Origin: Melitaea cinxia
Taxonomy: Eukaryota; Arthropoda; Insecta; Lepidoptera; Nymphalidae
Reading direction: 5' to 3'
Length of the DNA: 64,000 nt
Assembly: GCF_905220565.1 (NCBI RefSeq)
Contig: NC_059418.1
Span: forward strand, 9,539,441-9,603,440
Under the pieces are notes generated by a model that worked only from the letters and a program-made list of their open reading frames with translations, was not told where the DNA came from and searched no databases. The position numbers and the translations under genes were made by a program. Within the stretch, counting starts at the first letter, position 1; every line of letters begins with the position of its first letter. Shown piece after piece: positions 33,939-43,944 of the stretch.

Positions 33939-36710
33939 TCACCAAATTACTCCTAACACCTTCACCAGACTATTGATTTTAAGAGGGAGTTCATGTTCAT
34001 CTCGCTTATTTTCTCCGATGTATTTTAGTACATTTTGATTATTACTACTCCACTTTTGGAGATCAAATCCTCCTGAGTTCAACAATTTGTTCATATTATT
34101 GTAAATTTCTATGGCTTCATCTTCTGTTTCACATCCTGTTAAAAGGTCATCCATGTAGAAATCATTTTCTATTATTTTTGCAGCCTCTGGATATTTAAAT
34201 TCTGCATCATCTGCTAATCTTTGTAGTGACTTCACAGCAAGATATGGAGCGCATGCAGTCCCAAAAGTCAGTCTCAACAGCTTGTAATGTCTTAATTGCT
34301 CATCGGGTGTGGATCTCCAAAGTAGCCTCTGAAAATCTGTGTCTTCTTCTGCCACACGTACCATCCTGTACATTTTTATAATATCTGCAGTTATACAGAT
34401 CTTATGAGTCCTCCATCTCATCAAAATATGTCGTAGATCCTGCTGGAGCTTTGGGCCCACCAGCAGATCATCATTTAAAGAAAACCCATTAACTCCCTTG
34501 CATGAAGCGTCGAAAACAATTCGCAGCTTCGTTGTTGTTTTGTCTTCTCTAAGCACACCGTGGTGTGGTAAGTAGACAGTATTTTGATTGTCAATGTGTT
34601 GCGAATCAACTTCAACCATATGTTTTAAATCTATGTACTCTTGCATTACCTTTATGTATTCTTTTTGATAATCTTGATTACTTTGTAACTTCTTCTCTAA
34701 GCTCATAAATCTTCTAGCAGCCATCTCATATAATTTGCCATTTTGACAGCTAGGGTGTTCGGTTCTAAATGGTAACTTAACTATAAATCTCCCTTCCTTA
34801 TCCCTCGTAGTTGTAGCATCATAGATTTTTTCACATCTTTCTTCTTCCTTTGACAATCTTCTTTTAATTATGTTCGGTTCATTTTCTTGCTCCCAGAAAA
34901 GCTTAAGAATGTCATCATCCTTAAGTTGTATATGCAAGCTAGATACCGTATTCCTTGCCGAGTTGCGTGGACTACAAATCTTACCAGACAATACCCAACC
35001 AAAAATAGTATTTTGTGCAAGTAAATTACTTGTAGGATGTTTCATGATACCATTTAATAATACATCACTATAAACCTCGGCTCCAAGAAGAATATCTATT
35101 TTTCCTGGTGTTGTATATCCTGGATCAGCCAACTCTAATTTTTCTATGTCTGACCACTCAGGTGAATGTAGCTTAGTGGTAGGTAGCAGTGTTGTTAATG
35201 TACGCAATACATATGCATTCACACAAACTCTAGACTCGGGATTGTGGCGTGATTTCAAACATAATGAAACCATGTATTTAATTCTCATTTGCCCTTCTCC
35301 CACACCTGACACCCAACCACTTACTGACTTACGTGAAAGTTTAAGTAACTGAACTGTTGCTTCTGTCACAAACGACGCCTGCGACCCTTGGTCTAACAAA
35401 GCCCTAATAACATGATTATTACCATTTTTACTCTCAACTAAAACTTGAACTGTAGCTAATAAAGTACTATTTGAATCAATATGTTCACAAAAATTTGTTA
35501 TAATGTTGTTATCATTTGACAAAATATTAGGCTTACCTCTAGACTTATTCTCTATACCTGTAGATGTAGAAGCCGTCTCAACTGGATTAACAACTTTAGG
35601 CTCGCGTTCAACATGAATCATTGAATGATGACGGCGTCCGCACCTTTTACAACATGAAGATTGACGACAATTTATTACAGAGTGTGACGGAGCAAGACAG
35701 TTAAAGCACAATCTAGATTTTTTTATTAAATTTTGTCTGTCTTGCACTGACATATTCGAAAACATTTTACAATTATAAATATAATGATCACTACTACATA
35801 AAATACATTTAATTTGGTTATTTTCAATTTCGTTATTTTTTATTTGGTTATTCATATTGGTATGAAAAGATTTCGTTTTCGGAATGGATTTAGCTAACAA
35901 AGATTTATTTTCATTATTATTACACTCGATCATTTCCAAGGATCTAAATCTTGACTCTAAATAAAGTTGTAATTCGGACCATGTAGGTAACTCAGATTTG
36001 ACACTTACATGTTGTTCCCACTGTCGCATCGACTCGGAGTCCAGTTTTGAAATGACTAAATAGTTGATAATTATATCCCACGAACGCGTATCTATTCCCA
36101 TATTCGATAATGCTTTTAAACAGGTAACCGTTGTTTCTAGAAGTTGCTTTATATGACTCGCAGACTCTGCAGTAATCATCTTTTGTGTAAACAGAATTTT
36201 CAAAATGGCGTTGCAATTAAACCTCTTGTTATTATATCTCTTCACAAGTTGGCACCACGCTTCTTCATAATTGGCGTCAGTTATGGAAAAATTACGTAAC
36301 ATTGTTTCAGGTTCACCCGATAAATTACTTTTTAAATAATGGAGTTTTTGCACCGGTGACAAAGCTTCATTGTTATGTATGAGAGAATAGAATAAATCGT
36401 AAAACGTTTGCCACTCCTCGTACTTACCGGTAAAGGTTGGAATTTTAATAATCGGCAACTTAATATCACAGTTTCTATTAGAATCGTTAACATCGGGAAC
36501 GCCGGTAGTTTGAGAATTATTCGAAGATTTTAAAAAAGGCATTATCATTTCCTTTAACATAGATTTAGTACTGATATACATCTCCTCAAACGCTTCAAAC
36601 ACTTCATTTTTAAAATATGATAGTTTTCTGTCTTCGTCTTTCGAAATTTTCAAAATAATATTTTCATGTCCTTCTTTAAAATCGTTCCATAATGTTTCTA
36701 ATTGCTCCAA
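33939..36710 (-). CDS. BEL1 gag-protease-reverse transcriptase part
   Basis: A 923-residue open frame. It contains a DUF1759-type gag region (about residues 90-260), two CCHC-like zinc clusters (about 303-360; CILCSSDHYIYNC, CFNCLAPSHSVINC), a retroviral-type aspartic protease (ALLDQGSQASFV, about 441) and a reverse transcriptase. The RT includes MYRMVRVAEEDTDF (about 780) and the catalytic YMDD box (about 853). The frame stops soon after RT at a frameshift near 33938. Its N-terminus is also displaced: the reading frame runs upstream to 36727, where BEL2 is inserted, and resumes at 43099-43200. BEL1 is thus doubly broken. Confidence 0.93.
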   Translation of the reverse strand: MEQLETLWNDFKEGHENIILKISKDEDRKLSYFKNEVFEAFEEMYISTKSMLKEMIMPFLKSSNNSQTTGVPDVNDSNRNCDIKLPIIKIPTFTGKYEEWQTFYDLFYSLIHNNEALSPVQKLHYLKSNLSGEPETMLRNFSITDANYEEAWCQLVKRYNNKRFNCNAILKILFTQKMITAESASHIKQLLETTVTCLKALSNMGIDTRSWDIIINYLVISKLDSESMRQWEQHVSVKSELPTWSELQLYLESRFRSLEMIECNNNENKSLLAKSIPKTKSFHTNMNNQIKNNEIENNQIKCILCSSDHYIYNCKMFSNMSVQDRQNLIKKSRLCFNCLAPSHSVINCRQSSCCKRCGRRHHSMIHVEREPKVVNPVETASTSTGIENKSRGKPNILSNDNNIITNFCEHIDSNSTLLATVQVLVESKNGNNHVIRALLDQGSQASFVTEATVQLLKLSRKSVSGWVSGVGEGQMRIKYMVSLCLKSRHNPESRVCVNAYVLRTLTTLLPTTKLHSPEWSDIEKLELADPGYTTPGKIDILLGAEVYSDVLLNGIMKHPTSNLLAQNTIFGWVLSGKICSPRNSARNTVSSLHIQLKDDDILKLFWEQENEPNIIKRRLSKEEERCEKIYDATTTRDKEGRFIVKLPFRTEHPSCQNGKLYEMAARRFMSLEKKLQSNQDYQKEYIKVMQEYIDLKHMVEVDSQHIDNQNTVYLPHHGVLREDKTTTKLRIVFDASCKGVNGFSLNDDLLVGPKLQQDLRHILMRWRTHKICITADIIKMYRMVRVAEEDTDFQRLLWRSTPDEQLRHYKLLRLTFGTACAPYLAVKSLQRLADDAEFKYPEAAKIIENDFYMDDLLTGCETEDEAIEIYNNMNKLLNSGGFDLQKWSSNNQNVLKYIGENKRDEHELPLKINSLVKVLGVIW

Positions 36711-36727
36711 TCTAGTTTCTAAATATG

Positions 36728-37006
36728 TGTTAATGAAACATACTTTAATTTTCTCAATAACTTTATTTTATTATTTTGACTCTAAATTAATGCACACAAT
36801 TTTTTATATGTTAACGCAATGGCCGTCCAAGAGAGAAGAGAGAAAGGAAAATTGCCATACACAAAACTTTAATATTAAAGATAAATTATTGCCATTATTA
36901 CACCTTTTTTGAGACTTATTTAATTAACTAATTTTATTATCTATGATGCACTATTTTTCACTATAATTCTACAATAATTTTACAATTTATGTTCATGTAC
37001 TGAACA
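36728..37006 (-). repeat. BEL2 3' LTR
   Basis: 279 bp, TG...CA ends, identical by eye to 42820-43098. Confidence 0.95.
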
Positions 37007-37202
37007 TAGTTGGCGGGGCAAGCTTGACAAAAAACAAAACTATACTAGTATGAGAATATAAATTGTGTAAAATGTGTATGTATGAGAAATTAAACATAGT
37101 CTTACATCTTAAACCTAATGCAACTTTAAATTAAAACTAAATTATTTTAACAATATTATACCATTCTAAAGATATAAGAAACTTTGGCCTATAAATAATC
37201 TA
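37007..37202 (-). other. BEL2 3' untranslated region
   Basis: Short AT-rich stretch between the polyprotein stop and the 3' LTR; no clear polypurine tract. Confidence 0.6.
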
Positions 37203-40200
37203 CTAGTTAACTAAAGGAAGCGGACATAATTTTTGATAAGAGCGAACATAGGTTCTACCATTTGCCATCTTTACTTCAGCCACTCTAACCTTATGGTCAG
37301 AGCCAGGAAATGTTTTAACAATGCGCCCCATGGGCCAATATAATGATGGCACATTAACCTGCTTCACAATGACCAAGTCACCCTCTTTTAAATTATCATA
37401 ATTATATTTCCACTTGGGTCTATTTTGTAGTTGAGTTAAATAGTCATTGCTCCACAATTTCCAAAATTCTTGTTTAATTTTAGTACAAATTTGCCAAAAC
37501 TTAAGTCTATTTATATTAATATCTGAAAGGTTCGGTTCTGGTATACTAGTGAGAGGAGCCCCAATTAGGAAATGTCCCGGAGTCAAATATGTTAAGTCAG
37601 ATATATCGCTACTCATAGGGAGCAAGGGCCTAGAGTTTAATATGGCTTCTATTTGAGTAATAATAGTATAAAGCTCTTCAAAGGTTAAACAGGCAAAACC
37701 CACAACCCTTTTTAAATGATACTTTACGCTTTTTACCCCAGCTTCCCATAAACCACCAAACTCTGGGGCATAACTAGGTATGAACTTAAAATTAATTAAT
37801 TTATCAGAGCAAAAATGATGTACAGAGTCCATATTATGTTTAGACGCTAAAAGATTATACAGTTCAGTTAAATAATTGGAAGCACCCTTAAATGTCTTTG
37901 CATTATCACAATAAATTCTATTAGGTACACCTCGTCTAGATATAAATCTTCGAAGACATGCTAAAAAGGTTTCAGTGGTAAGGTCACTGATTAATTCTAA
38001 GTGTATTGCTTTAGTAGAAAAGCAAACAAATAAGGCAATATATGCTTTTGTAATTAATGGTTTACGAATTCTAGCTATTTTCATTTCAAATGGACCACAA
38101 AAGTCAACACCGGTTACCTCAAAAGGTCGAGCGGGAGTAGTTCTCTCTGCAGGTAATGAACCCATAAGCTGTTTAGCAGTTGCGGCCTTGATTTGGAAGC
38201 ATCCAATACACCTATGGAGTACCTTTTTGACTTCGCGAATACCACCTACTATCCAATATGCCTGCGATAATGAACTGAGAACTAACTTAGCTCCAGCATG
38301 TAATAGTCTTAAATGTTCAGAATTTATAAGAGTATGTGTAACATGGTCTGACTTGGGTAAAACTATTGGATGCTTTTTATCATACGAAATGTTTGGTGCA
38401 TTATCTAAACGTCCTCCTACTCTTATTAATTGTTGATGATCAAGAAAAATGTGTAAGCTACTTAAGTTTGATTTTACAGGTTTATTTAATGTAAGTGATT
38501 TTATTTCATTATGAAAATGTATTTCCTGTATATGTCGAAAAATCATAACTTGAGAAGTGCATAATTCTTTAGGTGTTATTGCACCACATAATTTATTTTT
38601 AGGATTCTGTGTGTTGTTTTTAAATCTTAAAATAAGTGCAATAATTCTTCTTAACTTATAAAAATTTGAATATCTATAGAATATATCCTCACTTAAATCG
38701 AACTGTCCTACATTACAAAATTTTTTAACTGATTTATCACTATTTATAAGGGTATCACACGGCATACTATCCGTCACTACACAAGATTTATAATCATACA
38801 TAATATGTTCATAGTATTTATCAGACAAGTACTGTGGTCCATGAAACCACATGTAGCTCTCCTCCAATTTATGTGGAGCAGTTCCCCGCGACAACAAATC
38901 TGCAGGGTTGTCTTTACCTTTGACATAGGTCCAGGTAAAATCTTTAGTTAAATCTGTAATTTCTCTTACTCTTCTTGAAACATAAGTATTTTTCTTTATG
39001 TTCTTGTTACCTAACCAAGCTAAAACTATCTGTGAATCTGAATGCAAAATCGTTCTTAAAGGAAAACGCGCCTTAAGTGTATTATTTACTTTGTGTGTTA
39101 ATTGAGAGAGAAGAAGAGCACTATTTAGTTCTAAATTTGGAATTGTGAGTGTTTTCTTTAAAGGTGCTACTCGAGACTTAGAACACAGTAAGGCTACACT
39201 AACTCTACCATCTCTATGAAAAACTCTTAAATAGAGACAGCATGCTATTGCATCAAATGAAGCATCACAGTAACCGAGCAGCTCTACATTATTAGTATCA
39301 CCAAAAACAATACCACGCTGAGTATTGATGGGATTCATCTTCTCTAAACTTTCACCAAATTTATACCACTTATCTAGCAGGCTTGAGGGTATAGCCTCAT
39401 CCCAATTTATTTTTAAACTCCATAAACTTTGCATAAACAATTTAGCTGTAACTATTATAGGGCCAATAAGTCCCAAAGGATCATATATTTTACCTATAAA
39501 ACTTAAAATTTCCCTTTTAGTTTTAAGTAACTTTAAATCTTGCGCTGGACATGAAAATACGAAGGAATCGGTAAGTATATTATATTTTAATCCTAAAGTT
39601 TTAATCATGTTGTCTTTATTAATATTAATATGCTCAAAATACCTCCTATTTGATGGTATATCTTCTAAAATTTGTGTATTATTTGAACACCATTTATGTA
39701 GTGTAAAACTGCCAAGGCTTAATAATTGTATAAGCTCTTGTTTCAGATTCCGAAGCTGATCTATGTTGTCAGCGCCACATATTATATCATCTACATAAGT
39801 ATTTCTAATTATAGCATCTGCAGCTAGTGGAAACCTGTCTTTATAGATATAAGCAAGCTCCAACAAACACCTTGTAGCTAAGTATGTAGATGATTTCAAA
39901 CCATAGGTAACTGTTTGCAACTGTAAACAAATTATAGGTTTCTGTGGATTATCTCGCCACAAAATATTTTGCAGAGGCGTGTGAATAGAATTAATGAAAA
40001 TTTGCCTAAACATTTTTTCAATATCACACATCAATGTATAGCGATAAGTTCTAAATAATACTAGTATATCAAATAACTCACTTTGAACTATTGGTCCATT
40101 TAACATGACATTATTAAGTGATATTTTACATTGTGATTTCAGACTCCCATTGAACACAACCCGCAATTTGGTTGTCTTGCTATGTTCATTGTGCACTGCA

Positions 40201-42335
40201 TGATGAGCCAGAAAATAAACAGGGTCACTATAAACATCATAATCATTTATATCTACTATTTTAGCATGTCCCAAAGATATGTACTCGTCAATAAAACATT
40301 TATATTGGTTAAAATATCTAGGATGAGCTTGAAACATCTTTTCTAATGAATAAAATCTCTGAAGTGCAGCTGTAAATGTATCTCCAATATGCAACATATT
40401 TAACGAAGTCTTTAGCGGTAAATCTACATAAAATCTGCAATTTTTTAAACTCATAGTATCTTTGAAGATACGTTCAGCTTTCTGAAATTCACAATTTACT
40501 TTATTAGTCACCTCAGGAACTTTTTCAGACAACCAAAACTTTTCCATTATGTCACTCAACTTATCTTCATTTTCTACCGCATGGTTAATAACTAAAGTAG
40601 TATCATTTTTTATATTATTACATGGCATTGAGCCACCCACTATGTACCCGAATAGAGTATTCTGTAACACCAATCCATTATTTAAATAAATGTGACCATG
40701 TAATAAGGTCTTAAAGTACAAATCTGCGCCGAGTAATAAAGAAATTTCAGAAGGGACATTAAAATTGACATCAGCTAACGTAACACTCTTGGGTATCTCC
40801 AAGCTACTTAAATCAAAATAATTTTGAGGCAATTTTGTGGTTATGGAATCCACTACATGACATTTTACCTGAAATTGAGTATTTTCAATTAGTGAGCTCA
40901 ATGTGACATTTACAATTTGACTGACCTGATTATTATTGTTGCCTACACCTATGATATTACATGTTTGAGAAATAGGACTTAAGTATAACTGTTCAACAAG
41001 AGACCTTTTTATAATTGAAGCTTGACTGCCACTATCTAGTAGGGCCTTTACATAAAATTCTTGTCCATACTTATCAAATATCTTTACCTGTATAGTAGGT
41101 AACAAAACAGAAGTTACATTATTGAATAACAGTCTGTTAGAGTGCAAAGTTACAATATCTTTTTTCTCTTCATGTAAGAGTGAATTGTGTGCATGTTTAC
41201 AAGTTTTACATTTAAAATTAAACTTACATTTGTCGCTGTGCTCACGTAGACATATTTTACAAAGTTTATTTAAATTGACAAAATTGAGTCGCTCATTTAT
41301 GGTACTCATTTTAAATTTAGGACATAAAAATATAGGATGATCCATACTGTTACAAAATAAACAAGCTTTTTTGATAACGGTGTTTATTGCCTTAGGACTC
41401 TGTTTAAAACGAGGACCTTCATAGCAAGGTGCACCCTTTAATGTGGGGCTATCCTCAAGCGCCATAGCACGCTTTTCCAAAAAAGTCAGAAATCCATCAA
41501 TAGTAGGCATTTGATCAAAGTCCACCTTATCCAGATGATAAGCCCTATTGGTGTATGAATCTAATTTGCGACTTAATATTGATATTAACAACATATCCCA
41601 ACTATCGGTGGGCATATTTAAATTTTTAAGTGCATACAATTGTTGTCTTATATCAGATACGAATGACCGAATAATAGCTGCAGTTCCTCTTTGCATTTGA
41701 GGTAAATCTAGCAAAATGTTTATATGATTAGACACTAAACGTGGTCTGTTGTCATAACGCTTGTTTAACAATTCTAAGGCAATTGGATATGATTCATTTT
41801 CAATCGGTAAGTTAATAATTAAAGAAAGAGCATCATCAGTAACATATTTTCTTAAATAAAATAATTTTTGAACATTGGAAAGAGATTGATTTTTATCTAT
41901 TACTGCCAAAAATAAGTCCATGAAAGATTTAAATTTTGTAAAGTCTTTTCCATCAAAACTACATATATCAATATTTGGTAATTTAGAATTAGAAATGCTA
42001 ACACTAGCTAAACTCTCACCGTTTCTTAATAAACCTAGGGTTTCATTTAATTTTGACAAAATTTGAAAATACTTTTCCTCAACATCTGATATGTTTTCAC
42101 CGTCTTTCTCATCAATTGACAATATATCTAAGGATACTTCTTCGTATTGTTTCAATGTACTTACAAGCTTCTCCTTTCTTGCCTGCAACATGTCCTTGCT
42201 TGCAGCAGCTAGCGCAACCGGGTCTTTTATAAAAGACTCGATCCTTGTAATTATTGCTTTAAGTTGTCGCCTTTTTATCCTAAGACGTTTAATTTCCGTC
42301 TCCATTTTATAATGTTTACGTGAAAAATATTCCAA
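37203..42335 (-). CDS. BEL2 gag-pol polyprotein (BEL/Pao)
   Basis: A 1710-residue uninterrupted polyprotein, the usual size for autonomous BEL/Pao. The order is: N-terminal coiled-coil-like basic region (about 1-75), DUF1759-type gag (about 115-300), zinc clusters (CLFCNSMDHPIFLC about 323; CKICLREHSDKC and CKTCKHAH), aspartic protease (ALLDSGSQASII about 433), and RT with YVDD (about 847). Then come RNase H (GYCDASFDA about 1021; LHSDSQIVLAWL), the integrase zinc region (HRCIGCFQIKA about 1378) and the DDE triad in GVDFCGPF (1408), YCDNAKTFKGA (1476) and GLWEAGV (1530), and a DUF5641-type C-terminus. The first ATG, about 485 bp inside the 5' LTR, gives a normal start. All catalytic boxes look intact. 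Sense orientation relative to STAT. Confidence 0.95.
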   Translation of the reverse strand: MEYFSRKHYKMETEIKRLRIKRRQLKAIITRIESFIKDPVALAAASKDMLQARKEKLVSTLKQYEEVSLDILSIDEKDGENISDVEEKYFQILSKLNETLGLLRNGESLASVSISNSKLPNIDICSFDGKDFTKFKSFMDLFLAVIDKNQSLSNVQKLFYLRKYVTDDALSLIINLPIENESYPIALELLNKRYDNRPRLVSNHINILLDLPQMQRGTAAIIRSFVSDIRQQLYALKNLNMPTDSWDMLLISILSRKLDSYTNRAYHLDKVDFDQMPTIDGFLTFLEKRAMALEDSPTLKGAPCYEGPRFKQSPKAINTVIKKACLFCNSMDHPIFLCPKFKMSTINERLNFVNLNKLCKICLREHSDKCKFNFKCKTCKHAHNSLLHEEKKDIVTLHSNRLLFNNVTSVLLPTIQVKIFDKYGQEFYVKALLDSGSQASIIKRSLVEQLYLSPISQTCNIIGVGNNNNQVSQIVNVTLSSLIENTQFQVKCHVVDSITTKLPQNYFDLSSLEIPKSVTLADVNFNVPSEISLLLGADLYFKTLLHGHIYLNNGLVLQNTLFGYIVGGSMPCNNIKNDTTLVINHAVENEDKLSDIMEKFWLSEKVPEVTNKVNCEFQKAERIFKDTMSLKNCRFYVDLPLKTSLNMLHIGDTFTAALQRFYSLEKMFQAHPRYFNQYKCFIDEYISLGHAKIVDINDYDVYSDPVYFLAHHAVHNEHSKTTKLRVVFNGSLKSQCKISLNNVMLNGPIVQSELFDILVLFRTYRYTLMCDIEKMFRQIFINSIHTPLQNILWRDNPQKPIICLQLQTVTYGLKSSTYLATRCLLELAYIYKDRFPLAADAIIRNTYVDDIICGADNIDQLRNLKQELIQLLSLGSFTLHKWCSNNTQILEDIPSNRRYFEHININKDNMIKTLGLKYNILTDSFVFSCPAQDLKLLKTKREILSFIGKIYDPLGLIGPIIVTAKLFMQSLWSLKINWDEAIPSSLLDKWYKFGESLEKMNPINTQRGIVFGDTNNVELLGYCDASFDAIACCLYLRVFHRDGRVSVALLCSKSRVAPLKKTLTIPNLELNSALLLSQLTHKVNNTLKARFPLRTILHSDSQIVLAWLGNKNIKKNTYVSRRVREITDLTKDFTWTYVKGKDNPADLLSRGTAPHKLEESYMWFHGPQYLSDKYYEHIMYDYKSCVVTDSMPCDTLINSDKSVKKFCNVGQFDLSEDIFYRYSNFYKLRRIIALILRFKNNTQNPKNKLCGAITPKELCTSQVMIFRHIQEIHFHNEIKSLTLNKPVKSNLSSLHIFLDHQQLIRVGGRLDNAPNISYDKKHPIVLPKSDHVTHTLINSEHLRLLHAGAKLVLSSLSQAYWIVGGIREVKKVLHRCIGCFQIKAATAKQLMGSLPAERTTPARPFEVTGVDFCGPFEMKIARIRKPLITKAYIALFVCFSTKAIHLELISDLTTETFLACLRRFISRRGVPNRIYCDNAKTFKGASNYLTELYNLLASKHNMDSVHHFCSDKLINFKFIPSYAPEFGGLWEAGVKSVKYHLKRVVGFACLTFEELYTIITQIEAILNSRPLLPMSSDISDLTYLTPGHFLIGAPLTSIPEPNLSDININRLKFWQICTKIKQEFWKLWSNDYLTQLQNRPKWKYNYDNLKEGDLVIVKQVNVPSLYWPMGRIVKTFPGSDHKVRVAEVKMANGRTYVRSYQKLCPLPLVN

Positions 42336-42819
42336 TTGCGAAATAAACTTATAAAAGATTTAAAACACGACAATGTATTGTCCGAAGCTATAGGATGACA
42401 GCCGGGAGGTGTCAAGTGCAAGTGACAGATGATTGTCACCACAGAACACTATTGTCACACTTGACTGACGTTTCGTGCTGAAGTTAGCGTCTCGCTGTTC
42501 TTTGATGCGGCGAACGAAATGCAAATGGCTGCTCTATTTATGCGTTGATCGTGACGTCACACTCCCAACCAACTTCACACCAATTGAAAAAACTCCAACG
42601 AAGAAAGTATGAAATTCGTCCACAAATATAGATTTGGGAACTTACGTAGGCTTCCAGCAACTTCTTGGGCACCATGCATAGGATGAATGCTCCACGAACT
42701 TGTGTTTTCACCATAGGTATCCGCCACCGACACTATGTGCTTTCATAGCAAGCACGCCGGGTAATATTACGACGAATCACTGATTTTATTCAATTAACAA
42801 TCGAAGGACCACTAAAGTA
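42336..42819 (-). other. BEL2 leader
   Basis: Untranslated leader between the 5' LTR and the polyprotein start, with the primer-binding-site candidate next to the LTR. GC-richer than the surrounding intron. No ORF. Confidence 0.6.
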
Positions 42820-43098
42820 TGTTAATGAAACATACTTTAATTTTCTCAATAACTTTATTTTATTATTTTGACTCTAAATTAATGCACACAATTTTTTATA
42901 TGTTAACGCAATGGCCGTCCAAGAGAGAAGAGAGAAAGGAAAATTGCCATACACAAAACTTTAATATTAAAGATAAATTATTGCCATTATTACACCTTTT
43001 TTGAGACTTATTTAATTAACTAATTTTATTATCTATGATGCACTATTTTTCACTATAATTCTACAATAATTTTACAATTTATGTTCATGTACTGAACA
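42820..43098 (-). repeat. BEL2 5' LTR
   Basis: 279 bp; on the minus strand it begins TGTTCAGTACATG and ends TTTCATTAACA. Confidence 0.95.
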
Positions 43099-43200
43099 AT
43101 ATGCTTTTTTAATTCTCTCCTTCGGTGTCTTTCTTAAATTTTTCTCACAATTTTTTAGGTTGTCAAATAACTCCATTTGATATAAAATGTATTTCTCCAT
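43099..43200 (-). pseudogene. BEL1 gag N-terminus, severed by BEL2
   Basis: 34 codons from an ATG at 43200, in the same frame as the BEL1 gag segment on the other side of BEL2. It includes the ATATG target duplication. It is the real N-terminus of BEL1 gag. Confidence 0.8.
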
Positions 43201-43422
43201 TGTATATAATCCAAAACTCTTCACTAACTCCAAACACTGTATTTAACTTCGTAAAAACTTCTTAAAAACGTCGTAATATCTTTGTAATAAATAACCTTTG
43301 AACTTAACGACACGTTTTTTACACACTTGTTGCCGTGGAAAATACTTCCTTTTTTCTCGAAATCTCGACGCACGCTCGACGCACGCTCGACGCACGCCGT
43401 CCGCTCGATAGGACCAAACTTA
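43201..43422 (-). other. BEL1 leader with triplicated 11-mer
   Basis: Contains three tandem CTCGACGCACG copies (about 43366-43397) and, next to the LTR, a primer-binding-site candidate TGGTCCTATCGAGC similar to that of BEL2. Confidence 0.6.
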
Positions 43423-43566
43423 TGTTCATGAGAATAAGGTTCAAATTGTGTAGAAGTTTTTTTGAAGGGTCGAATGAAAGATGCGTGTATCCAGCTTAGA
43501 GGTTTATTTCTCACTAACTTGACGTTTGTAAGTAAAGTGACATTAATAGACATATTCACATAGACA
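43423..43566 (-). repeat. BEL1 5' LTR
   Basis: 144 bp, differing from the 3' LTR by about three substitutions and one T. Confidence 0.88.
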
Positions 43567-43658
43567 CATATATTGTTTGTTTCTTTATCGTGACGAATTT
43601 TCGTTTCATCGAGTTGCAAATCACGATTGCAAAGAAGTTTAATTTCAAAAATACTCAC

Positions 43659-43783
43659 CTCCAACCCAAGCGATGGTGATGCCACCGAGCTCAGAATCAG
43701 AAAATCTTAGAAGTAAAGTTCCCGGGGGACATTTGGACAACATCTCTTCGGCTTGTTTCTTCTGGATGAAACCCATGATCAGA
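43659..43783 (-). CDS. STAT, first SH2-domain exon
   Basis: A 125-nt exon from acceptor TATCTTTCGCAG to donor G|GTGAGT. It encodes the linker end and N-terminal half of the SH2 domain: LIMGFIQKKQAEEML, then PGTLLLRFSDSELGGITIAWVG. The Arg in LLRFSDSE is the phosphotyrosine-binding residue of SH2 domains and is intact. Phase: 1 nt completes an Arg codon from the upstream exon, 41 codons, then 1 nt left, which pairs with the 2-nt start of the exon at 29881-30027. In some frames the reading continues into the intron (EYF...), but the GTGAGT donor ends the exon. Confidence 0.95.
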
Positions 43784-43944
43784 CTGCGAAAGATATAATA
43801 CAAATATATATAACGAGAAAAAAAAAATATATATATATATGTATAAATCAATTGCCGTTTGTTAGTCTTGCTAAAACTCAAGAAAACTCGTAGTTAATAA
43901 ATAATGCATACTTGACAATCTTGCCGATTGTATACGTAATGTTA
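43784..43944. other. STAT intron segment
   Basis: A-rich and (AT)n microsatellite at about 43805-43845; nothing else. Confidence 0.6.

Larger units (their letters stand above)
36728..43098 (-). mobile_element. BEL2: intact BEL/Pao LTR retrotransposon nested in BEL1
   Basis: A 6371-bp element with 279-bp LTRs that look identical and a 5-bp target duplication ATATG (36723-36727 and 43099-43103). It holds a single uninterrupted 1710-codon polyprotein gene. Identical LTRs and an open frame point to recent insertion and possible activity. The target is BEL1 gag, about 34 codons after its start. A candidate primer-binding site (TGGTCCTTCGA) lies just inside the 5' LTR at about 42811. Confidence 0.96.
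30684..43566 (-). mobile_element. BEL1: BEL/Pao LTR retrotransposon in a STAT intron, split by BEL2
   Basis: Bounded by two ~143-bp LTRs with TG...CA ends and a 5-bp target duplication CATAT (30679-30683 and 43567-43571). Inside are a gag-protease-RT part and an RNase H-integrase part. The gag region is interrupted by BEL2 (36728-43098), leaving about 6.5 kb of BEL1 itself. A G-rich tract abuts the 3' LTR (30827-30845, read on the minus strand). The LTRs differ by about three substitutions and one indel, so BEL1 is older than BEL2. It has the same orientation as STAT. Confidence 0.95.

Noticed and set aside
37975..38436. 153-residue plus-strand ORF
   Set aside because: Antisense shadow of BEL2 integrase.
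43224..43685. 153-residue ORF spanning BEL1 LTR and leader
   Set aside because: Crosses the LTR edge and a splice donor; no domain similarity.
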